From contig JBPCPW010000048.1 in the NCBI GenBank assembly GCA_050998755.1, forward strand, positions 1 to 20,729: a stretch of DNA of 20,729 nt, written 5' to 3'. This document shows, piece after piece, positions 8,559 to 16,038 of the stretch. The translations under genes were made by a program, and so were the position numbers. This stretch comes from JAXDLW01 sp050998755 (GTDB lineage: Bacteria > Chloroflexota > Dormibacteria > DASZGP01). Below the pieces are notes generated by a model that did no database searches, was not told the origin of the DNA, and worked only from the letters and a program-made list of their open reading frames with translations. Every line of letters begins with the position of its first letter. Within the stretch, counting starts at the first letter, position 1.

Positions 8559-9545
8559 ATGATCGATCGACTGACGCCAGATTTTCGCGCTGCGCTGGAT
8601 AGGTTCCCCGACGGGCTCGTGGACATGTCCGACATCCAACGTGCGAGGACGCAAGCGCACAGCCGCATGGACGCCGCGAGCGGGGCGACGCAGCCAGCGC
8701 ACGGGGTCACCGAGCTGGACGAGCTCGTCCGAGTGCCAGGTACCAGCCGGCAACTGCGGATTCGCCTCTATGTCCCGGAGGGGATGAGCCCTGTCGCCGG
8801 CGGCATTCTGTTTGTGCACGGCGGCGGTTACGTGATGGGCCGCATCCAGCATTTCGACCTCCATTGCGGGGAGCTCGCCCGGGGCGCCGGCTGCCTTGTC
8901 GCCTCTCTGGATTATCGGCTGGCACCCGAGGAGCCCTACCCGGCGGCGTTGGACGACTGCTATGCCGCGCTCGAATTCCTGGCCACCAGTGCCGGGCGAT
9001 TTGGTTGCGATTCTCGGCGCCTTGCGGTATCCGGGACATCCGCCGGAGCTGGCCTGGCTGCGGCCCTCACTCTGGCGGTGCGCGATCGCGGAGGCCCAGC
9101 CCTAGCGCTTCAGTCCCTCGAGGCGCCAATGCTGGACCATCGCGGTACGACGCCATCAAGCCGAAATCTCGCTCCGCCCAAGGCGTGGAACCGAGAGGCG
9201 AACGAGCTGGCCTGGCAGGCATACCTGGGACCGATGAAGGAGGGCCCAGTATCCCAGTACGCGTCGCCAGCGCGCGCCGTGGACCTCACAGGCCTACCTC
9301 CGGCATACCTCGCAGTCAGCGCCCTGGAGCTATTCCTTGACGAGACGGTCGACTATGCGCGGCGCCTCGTAGCGGCGGCCGTTCCTGTTGAGTTGCACGT
9401 GTACCCGAACGGGTTCCACGGCAGCGCTTGGGCCGTGCCCGATGCTGAGGAGTCCCGACGGTGGCGACAGGACACGATCGCGGCGCTACGTGCAGCGGTC
9501 GTGCCGCTGCCGCCGGGATCGACAACGGCTTCGAGACCCCAGTGA
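8559..9545 (+). CDS. Alpha/beta hydrolase, hormone-sensitive lipase (family IV) type esterase
   Basis: A 328-residue esterase. The oxyanion-hole motif HGGG is at residues 87-90. DYRLAPEEPYPAALDDCYAAL (about 118-138) is a hallmark of the HSL family, and the nucleophile elbow is GTSAG with Ser161. The Asp (LFLDETVDY) and His (GFHGSAW) of the triad are also visible. The frame opens at TTG 8520, but ATG 8559 (MIDRLTPDF) is the better start. Its TGA overlaps the start of the BVMO (TGATG), so the two are translationally coupled. BVMO-plus-hydrolase pairing is a known arrangement for converting a ketone to an ester or lactone and hydrolysing it. That role is inferred here from the pairing. Confidence 0.9.
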   Translation: MIDRLTPDFRAALDRFPDGLVDMSDIQRARTQAHSRMDAASGATQPAHGVTELDELVRVPGTSRQLRIRLYVPEGMSPVAGGILFVHGGGYVMGRIQHFDLHCGELARGAGCLVASLDYRLAPEEPYPAALDDCYAALEFLATSAGRFGCDSRRLAVSGTSAGAGLAAALTLAVRDRGGPALALQSLEAPMLDHRGTTPSSRNLAPPKAWNREANELAWQAYLGPMKEGPVSQYASPARAVDLTGLPPAYLAVSALELFLDETVDYARRLVAAAVPVELHVYPNGFHGSAWAVPDAEESRRWRQDTIAALRAAVVPLPPGSTTASRPQ

Positions 9546-11302
9546 TGCCAGAGACGTCCGAGCCCGGTTCCGTGAGGGCGCCCGGCAGTCGCGGAACGGA
9601 GATCGAGGTTCTGGTGGTCGGTTCGGGGATCAGCGGCATCTACATGCTGCACAAGCTGCGACAGATGGGATCCAACGCTGTCGTGTTCGAAAAGGCCCCG
9701 GGCGTAGGCGGCACCTGGTTCTGGAATCGATATCCAGGCGCCCAGTGCGATGTCCCCAGCATGCAGTACTCATACTCATTCGACGAGGATCTGCAGCAGG
9801 AATGGGAATGGAGCGAGCACCACGCCCGGCAGCCGGAGATCGAGGCATATCTCAATCATGTGGTCGACCGTCTCCACCTGCGCGACGGGATCCGGTTCAA
9901 CACGACGATCACGAAGATGACCTGGGACGCGGATGGCGACGTCTGGGTGGTGGAGACAGACGGGGCGGACGTCGTGCGGGCGCGGAGATGCGTGATGGCG
10001 ACTGGCGGCTATCACACCTCGGTAGTTCCTGACATACCCGGCCTTGAGCGCTTCAGCGGGGAAATCTACTACACAAGTCATTGGCCTCTGCACCCGGTCT
10101 CGTTTGCCGGAAAACGCGTCGGAATAATCGGGACCGGCGCCAGTGGCGTGCAAACGGCAACGACAATCGCGCACGAGTCAGTCGAGAGCCTCCATGTCTT
10201 CCAGCGGTCGCCGTCCTATATCGTTCCGTCTCGCGATCACAAGCTTGACCCGACGTATGTGACCGACTACAAGGCGACATATGCGGAACGTCGGACGCGT
10301 GCCCGCCGCACAGGATATGGGACGGATGTCGTGGCGATCCCGGTTGGGGAGGGCAAGACTGCGGAGGTGCCGGAAGCGGAATTCCTGCGTCGTGCTGAAC
10401 TGGTCTGGGAGCGTGGGGGAGGTGCCATGGGGACCGTATTTCCCGACTTCCTCGTCGACGCCGCGGCAAACAATAGGGTCGCCGAATTCCTGAGGTCCAA
10501 GGTAAGAGCGGCCGTGAGCGACCAGGCCCTGGCGGCGAAACTGAGCGCCCGCGATCACTACCTAGGAGCCAAGAGGATTGTCATCGTCGACGGGTATTTT
10601 GAGATTTTCAACCGGCCCAACGTGGCCCTCGTCGATGTCAAGGAGCAGCCAATTGAGGAGATTACCCCCGCGGGGGTTCGGACCCATGAAACGGAATACG
10701 GGCTCGATGTGCTGATCCTCGCGACGGGGTTTGATAGTGGCACCGGCGCCATGCTGGCCATCGACATCACCGGCACAGCCGGTCGGACGTTGAAAGACGC
10801 TTGGGCCCGGGGACATCACACGTTCCTGGGTATCGGTGTCCCGGGGTTTCCGAACATGTACATGATCAACGGGGCCGGAAGCCCAGGGATTCGGTCGCAC
10901 ATGATGGTCCAAGCGGAGCATCACGTCGACTGGATCGCGGACTTCCTCGGGTACCAGGGGGCCCATGCCATCTCCCGAGCAGAACCCACTCAGGAGGCGG
11001 CTGCGCAGTGGACACAACACCTACTTGAGGTGGCTTCGGCAACCCTCCTGACCATCGATGACACGCAGTACGTTGGGTCGAACATCCCCGGGAAGCCGCG
11101 GATGACGACGTCGTACCTTGGGGGGGTTGGGCGCTACCGCGATATCTGTGATCGGGTGGCGGCGTCGGATTATGAGGGCTGGATGATGAGGACTCCGAGT
11201 GGCGCTGTCCTTGAAAACGGAAGGGATTGGAGTGGGCCGGAGATCGTGGCGCCCGGGGCGAACGGAGACTCAGGGGCGACTCCGACGGCCAACGTCATCT
11301 GA
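9545..11302 (+). CDS. Flavin-containing Baeyer-Villiger-type monooxygenase with variant fingerprint
   Basis: A 585-residue class B flavoprotein monooxygenase predicted to insert oxygen next to a ketone using FAD and NADPH. The FAD motif GSGISG is at 26-31. GVGGTWFWNRYPGAQCD and the loop MQYSYSF follow, as in phenylacetone and cyclohexanone monooxygenases. The second dinucleotide motif GTGASGVQ comes after the fingerprint. The fingerprint is F170-S-G-E-I-Y-Y176-T-S-H-W-P181. The usual His at the seventh position of FxGxxxHxxxW(P/D) is Tyr, while a His sits just before the Trp. QRSPSY and a late LILATGFD are also present. Start ATG 9545 overlaps the hydrolase stop; GTG 9542 is an in-frame alternative. 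The frame is intact to the end, so it is not a pseudogene. Substrate unknown. Confidence 0.88.
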   Translation: MPETSEPGSVRAPGSRGTEIEVLVVGSGISGIYMLHKLRQMGSNAVVFEKAPGVGGTWFWNRYPGAQCDVPSMQYSYSFDEDLQQEWEWSEHHARQPEIEAYLNHVVDRLHLRDGIRFNTTITKMTWDADGDVWVVETDGADVVRARRCVMATGGYHTSVVPDIPGLERFSGEIYYTSHWPLHPVSFAGKRVGIIGTGASGVQTATTIAHESVESLHVFQRSPSYIVPSRDHKLDPTYVTDYKATYAERRTRARRTGYGTDVVAIPVGEGKTAEVPEAEFLRRAELVWERGGGAMGTVFPDFLVDAAANNRVAEFLRSKVRAAVSDQALAAKLSARDHYLGAKRIVIVDGYFEIFNRPNVALVDVKEQPIEEITPAGVRTHETEYGLDVLILATGFDSGTGAMLAIDITGTAGRTLKDAWARGHHTFLGIGVPGFPNMYMINGAGSPGIRSHMMVQAEHHVDWIADFLGYQGAHAISRAEPTQEAAAQWTQHLLEVASATLLTIDDTQYVGSNIPGKPRMTTSYLGGVGRYRDICDRVAASDYEGWMMRTPSGAVLENGRDWSGPEIVAPGANGDSGATPTANVI

Positions 11303-11303
11303 C

Positions 11304-11330
11304 GGGGATTCAGGTTTGGACGGAATCCCC
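11304..11330. terminator. Bidirectional terminator-like hairpin between convergent genes
   Basis: Perfect eight-base stem GGGGATTC (11304-11311) / GAATCCCC (11323-11330) with an 11-base loop. It starts one base after the BVMO stop and includes the stop codon of the convergent ABM gene. It can serve both strands; no strong T tract is present. Confidence 0.6.
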
Positions 11331-11651
11331 CATTAGTTCCGCGCTATGGCGCCGGAAGTCATCTGACTGGTCCTCAGCGACAAATCTATTGACCTTGACG
11401 CTGGCGGCCCGCTCGTTCATCCATTTGGCGAACTCGGCCGAGCGCGGACTGCCCATGTGGGTTTGGAGATCCTTTTCCGATTCCCAGCGCTCTAGAACGT
11501 GGAGGCGCTCAGGCGTCTCGAAATCCCGAGTGAACAGGTATCCCAAGCAGCCAGGTTCGGTCAGGGAACCGTTCTGGAAGTCGACGCAGGTGCGCATTGC
11601 CTCATCCGAGACCGGTTCCTTGGAGTCCATGGTTGCATAGATAATAATCAT
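11310..11651 (-). CDS. ABM-domain (antibiotic biosynthesis monooxygenase-like) small protein
   Basis: 113 residues with a dimeric alpha/beta-barrel (ABM, ferredoxin-like) pattern: MIIIYATMDSKEP as first strand, then CLGYLFTRDFETPERLHVLERWES and LQTHMGSPRSAEFAKWM. Such proteins are cofactor-independent monooxygenases, haem or quinone-acting enzymes, or stress proteins. Activity cannot be assigned. The frame extends upstream to 11720, but ATG 11651 matches the family start. No ribosome binding site precedes it. A TAGTAT -10-like hexamer seven bases upstream suggests leaderless translation from its own promoter. It lies 78 bases downstream of the cupin gene on the same strand. Confidence 0.75.
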   Translation of the reverse strand: MIIIYATMDSKEPVSDEAMRTCVDFQNGSLTEPGCLGYLFTRDFETPERLHVLERWESEKDLQTHMGSPRSAEFAKWMNERAASVKVNRFVAEDQSDDFRRHSAELMGDSVQT

Positions 11652-11658
11652 ATGTCTG

Positions 11659-11687
11659 ATACTAAGAGTGATCACCGCCAAATGCAA
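11659..11687 (-). promoter_or_regulatory. Candidate leaderless promoter for the ABM gene
   Basis: On the minus strand TTGCAT (11687-11682) is separated by 17 bases from TAGTAT (11664-11659). The ATG begins seven bases later, about where transcription would start. The match is moderate, 3/6 and 4/6 to the sigma-70 consensus, and it fits the actinobacterial TANNNT -10 pattern. Confidence 0.4.
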
Positions 11688-11729
11688 TCGGGTCCGACTC
11701 ACGATCCGATCCCGCGCCACCGGGCCCCG

Positions 11730-12197
11730 TCACTCCGGCGTCGGTGACTCCTCAAACCAGGTGGGCCGCCCCGCCGTCACCGTCACATGCGCCAGTGCGG
11801 CGCCGTTCTTGGCGCCATGCCAATGCTCCTCACCGGGCGCGATTGAAATGGCATCGCCCATCTGGATGGCGATGGGATCGCTGCCACGAGACTGGACCCA
11901 GCCGTCGCCCTCAACAACGAACAGCATCTGCCCGCCCGAATGGGAGTGCCAGTGGCTGCGTACCCCCGGCTCGTACCGCACCATCGACACGTTTCCGGGG
12001 TACGTGTTCCATGTCCCGGTGCCCGCAGCAAGGGTGTCCGGAGACGCGGATGCACCAGCCGGTGGGGTTACTCCCATGTCCATCGTGTGCAGGACCCGGA
12101 AGCCCGCCAAGCCGGTGAACCGCTCGGGCTCGCTCTGCGACTCCAGATCCATTGACTCGCTTCGGGTGGTCACTTTCATGGCGGACCAACATAGCAC
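11730..12197 (-). CDS. Cupin domain protein (HxHxxxQ type)
   Basis: A single-domain cupin, up to 155 residues. Motif 1 reads HWHSHSGGQMLFVVEGDG, with Gln where many cupins have Glu. Motif 2 reads APGEEHWHGA. Both are typical of small metal-binding cupins related to the manganese hydroxynitrile-lyase-like group. Metal ligands would be the two His of HSH, the Gln and the His of EHWH. Two starts are possible. GTG 12197 has GGAGG five bases upstream; ATG 12179 (MKVTTRSESMDLE) has no clear site. The former is used here. The gene diverges from the SnoaL-like gene. The catalytic role is unknown; lactone or ring-cleavage chemistry would fit the neighbourhood but is only a guess. Confidence 0.75.
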   Translation of the reverse strand: MLCWSAMKVTTRSESMDLESQSEPERFTGLAGFRVLHTMDMGVTPPAGASASPDTLAAGTGTWNTYPGNVSMVRYEPGVRSHWHSHSGGQMLFVVEGDGWVQSRGSDPIAIQMGDAISIAPGEEHWHGAKNGAALAHVTVTAGRPTWFEESPTPE

Positions 12198-12209
12198 TGG
12201 AGCCTCCAG
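12197..12209. promoter_or_regulatory. 13-bp palindrome between divergent cupin and SnoaL-like genes
   Basis: CTGGAG-C-CTCCAG is a perfect palindrome with a one-base centre in the 33-base divergent gap. On the minus strand it also contains the GGAGG ribosome binding site of the cupin. It may be an operator or simply the consequence of that site. Confidence 0.3.
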
Positions 12210-12230
12210 CGACGCCTATGATCCAGACGA

Positions 12231-12737
12231 GTGGCGACTGATCCAAGCGTTCAGGAACTCGCGGATGTGCACCTGATACGCCGGCTGAAGAGCCGGTATG
12301 TGCGCTTTGTCGATCTCAAACAGTGGCCGGAGTTAGAGGCTCTGTTCGCTGCTGAATTCCAGTTCGGCGGACAGGGTTCGATGAGCGGGCCCGGTACGTT
12401 TGTGGAGCACGTGCGGATACAGCTGGCGGATGCGCGAACGGTACACATGTTGCACGAGCCGGAGATACTCCTGGAGTCACCCGGCCACGCTGCTGCGGTC
12501 TGGCCATTCAGCGATGTGATCGATCAGCGGCGCGGGAGAGTGGGTCTGTTGCGGCGCGGATACGGTCACTATCACGAGCGTTACATCAAGGCCCCGGACT
12601 GGCGCATCGCGAGCATGCGAATAACCAGACAACGCATCGAGTGCGATGACTACCCAGAGGGAGGCGAACCTCGCTCCGAGGTTTTTGTCTCCCAGGATGA
12701 CCTCGCCTCCTGGCTGGCGCAGCGGAATAGCTCGTAG
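12231..12737 (+). CDS. SnoaL-like / NTF2-fold small protein
   Basis: 168 residues from a GTG start. The N-terminal pattern (VQELADVHLIRRLKSRYVR, then DLKQWPELEALFAAEFQF) and the later YGHYHERYIKAPDWRIAS are typical of SnoaL_4/NTF2-like proteins (ketosteroid-isomerase superfold), which act as isomerases, dehydratases or hydrolases on hydrophobic substrates. The hydrophobic cone fold is expected but catalytic residues cannot be assigned with confidence. The gene is alone on the plus strand between minus-strand genes. Its stop touches the 3' end of the convergent LLM gene at 12738, leaving no spacer. Confidence 0.72.
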   Translation: MATDPSVQELADVHLIRRLKSRYVRFVDLKQWPELEALFAAEFQFGGQGSMSGPGTFVEHVRIQLADARTVHMLHEPEILLESPGHAAAVWPFSDVIDQRRGRVGLLRRGYGHYHERYIKAPDWRIASMRITRQRIECDDYPEGGEPRSEVFVSQDDLASWLAQRNSS

Positions 12738-13688
12738 TCACTCAAGTTCCGTGACTCCGGCGCTGGCACGAAACGCGCTTACCACCTCGTGGAGGATCTC
12801 CGTGGCCTTCGCGCGGTCGTACGGGAGCGCGACTCGTGCACGGAAATCGGTGACCCCGCCCTTGATAAGCCGCGGCACGACGTCCATGGTTCGCTCCAGG
12901 TCGAGGCCGCCGTCGGTGGCCAGAAGGATCGGCAATGGGGCTTCCACGAGCACCGAGGCGGGGTCGCGCCCGGCGCCGGTGAGCAGCTCGGCCATCTCTC
13001 TAAACGCAGAGAGGATGTCGTCGGCAGCTGTTCCCCACGGAATCCATCCGGTGCCGAATCGTGCGAGTCGCTGAGCGACCTGCGACGTCACCGAGCCGCC
13101 CACCCATAGGGGCACTCCTCCGGGTTGACTCGGCTTCGGCATCATGTGGATCCCGCTGAATTCGAGGTCGGCGGAGCGATACTCCGCGCGCCACTCACGC
13201 CAGAGGGATTGACACACCGCCAGTGTTTCGTTGAGAAGGCGGCCGCGGTCCTCGAAGCGGAGCCCCGCCGCCTCATACTCCTCGCGCTGCCAGCCCACTC
13301 CCACCCCCAGGTCGAGGCGCCCACCGGACAGCACGTCGAGCGTCGCCGCGGCTTTGGCCAGCACCGCGGGCCGCCGTAGCGCGGCGATCATGATGCTTGT
13401 GCCGAGCCGGGTCCGAGATGTCATCCCGCAGATCACCGACAGCGTGGTCAGCGGCTCAAGCCAGTGGCCGTCCGCGTCGGTCGGTTGCGTCGCTCCGAGG
13501 CGCCCGCCGAGCTCGGGGCGCCCATATGCCTCCATGTGCTCGCCAAAGACCACATGGTCGGGTACGACCACCCTGTCGACGCCGGCGTCGTCGGCAGCGC
13601 GGGCGTGGTTGAAGAGGGGAGTCCAATCTGGCTCTGCTTCCGAGGAGAAGGACTTAAGGACGATCGAGAGGCGAGCCGGACGATCCAT
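12738..13688 (-). CDS. LLM class F420-type oxidoreductase, second of three
   Basis: A 316-residue luciferase-like TIM barrel. Landmarks: VDRVVVPDHVVFGEH, LEPLTTLSVICGMTSRTRLGTS, RRPAVLAKAAATLDVLSGGRL, LGVGVGWQREEYEAAG and PLWVGGSVTSQVAQRLARFG. The frame extends to 13733, but ATG 13688 (MDRPARLSIVLKSF) is the family-like start. It overlaps the 3' end of the upstream LLM gene by 35 bases on the same strand, so the two form an operon. Many relatives use F420H2 or F420 as hydride carrier (family knowledge). Substrate unknown. Confidence 0.86.
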   Translation of the reverse strand: MDRPARLSIVLKSFSSEAEPDWTPLFNHARAADDAGVDRVVVPDHVVFGEHMEAYGRPELGGRLGATQPTDADGHWLEPLTTLSVICGMTSRTRLGTSIMIAALRRPAVLAKAAATLDVLSGGRLDLGVGVGWQREEYEAAGLRFEDRGRLLNETLAVCQSLWREWRAEYRSADLEFSGIHMMPKPSQPGGVPLWVGGSVTSQVAQRLARFGTGWIPWGTAADDILSAFREMAELLTGAGRDPASVLVEAPLPILLATDGGLDLERTMDVVPRLIKGGVTDFRARVALPYDRAKATEILHEVVSAFRASAGVTELE

Positions 13689-14688
13689 AGTGTGGAAGTA
13701 TGTCTTGCTGAAAGCGGCGTACCTGACTGGCAATCTCCGTCCCGGAGAACATCAGCAGCAGTCGGCGGATGCCGGTCTCCTCAAGTGCCGAAAGTTGCCC
13801 AGCGCAGTCCTCAGGCGTCCCCATGAGTGCATAGCGGGCGGTCAGGTAGGGCATCAGACCGAGTTCCTCAACAAGTAGGGCATTCGGGCTATCCCCGGGT
13901 TGGGCGTGGGCGTTGGGTCGGTATCGCGCGTTCAGTTCGTTGATAGCCGGAACCAGGTCGGCCGGAACCCCCCGCGCCTCAGGTGACAGTCGGAGCGCGT
14001 GATGCGCGACCGACGCCATGCCGGCTCGGGATAAGCGGCTGGCGTCATCCGCGCTGTCGGCGACGGCAACTCGCGCTGCGTGCCAGACCTCGATGGAAGC
14101 GAAGTCGCGGCCAGCCGCCACGGCCCCGGCCGCAATGCGCTCCTCGGCGGCGCGAACATTGGCCGCAGACAGACCGTACGACACCATCACGCCGTCGGCG
14201 ATTCGACCCGCCAATTCAAGAGCCCTAGGTCCCTCCGCCGACATGAAGATGGGCACCGGGCGTTTCGACCAGCCGACGTGCATCGAGCCGCCATCGACGG
14301 GGACCTCATCTCCGGCCAACATAAGCCGGATCGACCTGACGCCCTCCTCGAGGTCCGTGAGCCTGGCTGCTCGCGCGCCGATGTTCAGAACCGAGCTGTC
14401 CCCTGGGCCGATGCCGAGGAAGGCCCGGCCGTCGCTCAATTCATTGACCGACGCGATCGCGCTTGCCGTGACCGCGGGGTGTCGGGTCACGAGGTTGGTT
14501 ACGCAAGTGCCGAGTCGAATCGCTGACGTTGCATGCGCCGCGAGCGTTAAGGACACGTACACGTCCCGCCACAGGGACTGGTTGTCGCCAAGACCGAGGA
14601 GCTCGAAGCCGGCCGTCTCGGCTGCCTGCGCGATGCCCATCGCATTGCGCGCCTCGCCCAGAGGCCCCGCGATCATGCCGAACCTCAT
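13654..14688 (-). CDS. LLM class flavin/F420-dependent oxidoreductase, third of three (Mer-like)
   Basis: 344 residues, first gene of the minus-strand LLM pair. Landmarks: MRFGMIAGPLGEARNAMGIA, FELLGLGDNQSLWRDVYVSL, RLGTCVTNLVTRHPAVTA, RAFLGIGPGDSSVLNIG and PVPIFMSAEGPRALELAGRIADG. This is the methylenetetrahydromethanopterin-reductase-like branch of the superfamily. The frame extends to GTG 14745. ATG 14688 is preferred because it matches the family N terminus and has GGTGA five bases upstream. A candidate promoter and palindrome lie about 130 bases upstream. It overlaps the second LLM gene at its 3' end. Confidence 0.85.
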   Translation of the reverse strand: MRFGMIAGPLGEARNAMGIAQAAETAGFELLGLGDNQSLWRDVYVSLTLAAHATSAIRLGTCVTNLVTRHPAVTASAIASVNELSDGRAFLGIGPGDSSVLNIGARAARLTDLEEGVRSIRLMLAGDEVPVDGGSMHVGWSKRPVPIFMSAEGPRALELAGRIADGVMVSYGLSAANVRAAEERIAAGAVAAGRDFASIEVWHAARVAVADSADDASRLSRAGMASVAHHALRLSPEARGVPADLVPAINELNARYRPNAHAQPGDSPNALLVEELGLMPYLTARYALMGTPEDCAGQLSALEETGIRRLLLMFSGTEIASQVRRFQQDILPHYGSSGSPLDRP

Positions 14689-14813
14689 CCTGGTCACCGT
14701 CGTTGCGTCCGAGGCAAATGTGCTTGCGGCATCGGATGTTGCCACCCCTCGGCTGTTCTGGGCGAGGCGTCGACGCTCGAAAGGGGCGCTCCGCCGGTGA
14801 TGCTTCTGATTCT

Positions 14814-14829
14814 CATCATTAATATGATG
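14814..14829. promoter_or_regulatory. Inverted repeat, possible operator of the LLM pair
   Basis: CATCAT (14814-14819) and ATGATG (14824-14829) are separated by TAAT, an AT-rich island in GC-rich DNA. It overlaps the proposed -10 of the minus-strand promoter, which would suit repressor binding. The repressor is not encoded nearby. Confidence 0.35.
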
Positions 14830-14846
14830 GACCTATAGGAACTCAA
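14819..14846 (-). promoter_or_regulatory. Candidate promoter for the minus-strand LLM operon
   Basis: On the minus strand TTGAGT (14846-14841) and TATTAA (14824-14819) are separated by 16 bases; each matches 4/6 of the sigma-70 consensus. It points toward the LLM gene starting at 14688 and leaves a leader of roughly 120 bases. Confidence 0.35.
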
Positions 14847-15167
14847 TCTCGTTCGCACGCCCACGAGAACCCCTGGAAATCCGGTAGCGGTCCTTAAAAG
14901 ACGGTGCACAGGTAGCAGTCGAACACCGCAGTCCAACTGGCCGTCAACCCGCCTCGCGGGAAGCGAAGTGGGGTTGGTCGAACCGGCTGTCGACCGGGGA
15001 GCGGCGCTCCTGTCAAGCCTATGAGCGGGCAGCGATCTGGATGAGGTTCCTTCGCGAGCTGGGTCATTGGTGATCGATGCCGCGAAGTCTCACAATCTAA
15101 CTGCAAGGGGGGAGTTGCATGGCTGAATGAGGGGTTGTTGACGGTGGATTACATCGAGGAGGAAACC
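14847..15167. other. Intergenic stretch without a convincing gene
   Basis: No ORF here has recognisable protein features. Short structured segments are visible: CCCGC-CTC-GCGGG near 14949-14961 and the near-palindrome GGAGCG-G-CGCTCC near 14999-15011. They may be terminator or operator relics. The segment ends with the ribosome binding site GAGGAGG (15156-15162) of the TPR gene. Confidence 0.4.
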
Positions 15168-15653
15168 GTGGCTGAGCCAGACGCAACGATGACTCAGATC
15201 AGCGAGGGCATAGAGCTCAGCCAGCGTGGCGAACGCGCCGCCGCGCGCCGGCTGTTCGCCCGGATCTGGACCAACTTTGGCGGTGAGCACGGCGATCCGC
15301 TATACCGTTGCGCACTTGCTCACTCTATGGCCGATGTGCAGGAGGACGTACACGAGGAGCTGGTGTGGGATCTGAGGACGTTAGCGGCCACCGAGTTGAT
15401 CACCGACGAGCGGCTGGCGCATGCCGGCGTGCCCAGCTCAGCGGCCGGCTTCTACCCGTCGCTGCACCTCAATCTCGGTGAGTGCTACCGCAGGCTCGGC
15501 GACCTCGATCGAGCCCGACAGCACCTCGAGCGGGGTCGGGCCGCGGTCGGCTCGCTCGGGGACGGCGGCTACGGCCGCATGATTCAGAGTGGTATTGATC
15601 GACTCGCGGATCGTCTGGCAGCCCGGCCGCAGGAGGAGTCTCAGGGAGGTTAG
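15168..15653 (+). CDS. Tetratricopeptide-repeat protein
   Basis: 161 residues. The C-terminal half contains a clear TPR unit, LHLNLGECYRRLGDLDRARQ, followed by HLERGRAAV. A less perfect helical pair occurs near the N terminus (GIELSQRGERAAARRLFARIW). It is soluble, with no signal or membrane segment, and presumably a protein-protein interaction module. GTG 15168 is chosen because GAGGAGG lies five bases upstream; an in-frame TTG at 15135 lacks such a site. It stands alone between the LLM operon and the element array and may belong to the leftmost element. Similar small TPR proteins are common in actinobacteria, without known function. Confidence 0.72.
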   Translation: MAEPDATMTQISEGIELSQRGERAAARRLFARIWTNFGGEHGDPLYRCALAHSMADVQEDVHEELVWDLRTLAATELITDERLAHAGVPSSAAGFYPSLHLNLGECYRRLGDLDRARQHLERGRAAVGSLGDGGYGRMIQSGIDRLADRLAARPQEESQGG

Positions 15654-15728
15654 CTTCGTCGCGGCCCCCCAGAAGGCCAGCGGTCCCAGCTCAGCCGACG
15701 TCAAGCCGAGCTCCCGGAAGGCCCCGTG

Positions 15729-16034
15729 TTAGGGCGTGGAGGCCTTCGCCCAATGCTGCTCGACCATATGTTCCGCCTGTTGGGCGGCGTCACCGTCGAG
15801 GCGCTGGACGACACTCGCGCCTTTCAGGGTGTTCAGAGACGCTCCCAGGTGTCATACCTGCTTCCCGTCGATGACGATGAAACGGTCATGAATCGAGTAA
15901 GGCTGCAGCACCCGTACTTCGACGGTGACGCCGAACTGCTGGGCGAAGAGCCGGGTCCTCTCCAGCAGATCTGTGTCGGCCTTGTCGACCAGGAGGCGAA
16001 TGGTGCCCACCGGATTGGCTCTAGAGCGGTTTAG
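15729..16034 (-). pseudogene. Phospholipase D-like (HKD) gene fragment with internal stop
   Basis: The minus strand encodes a recognisable C-terminal PLD-like region. IRLLVDKADTDLLERTRLFA and GVTVEVRVLQPY lead into the HKD-type motif IHDRFIVIDGK, then HLGASLNTLKGASVVQRLDG to a TAA at 15731-15729. The reading frame is broken by one TGA between GKQV and HLGAS, where relatives have an aromatic residue, so a TGG-to-TGA change is likely. The N-terminal part is missing: homology fades at about 16034, where the repeat end sequence of the integrative element begins. A seven-base inverted repeat GAAGGCC / GGCCTTC (15717-15723, 15741-15747) flanks the stop. HKD-fragment proteins of this kind often sit in defence or mobile regions. 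Confidence 0.65.
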
Positions 16035-16038
16035 TTTA

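Noticed and set aside
7639..8562. 307-codon plus-strand open frame
   Set aside because: Antisense to the SDR gene. It is rich in Arg and charged residues without domain signals, and the SDR motifs are complete on the other strand.
14018..14800. 260-codon plus-strand open frame
   Set aside because: Antisense to the Mer-like LLM gene; open only because of GC bias.
15726..16034. Plus-strand 102-codon frame over the PLD-like region
   Set aside because: The minus strand reads as an HKD-type domain; the plus-strand peptide has no recognisable features.
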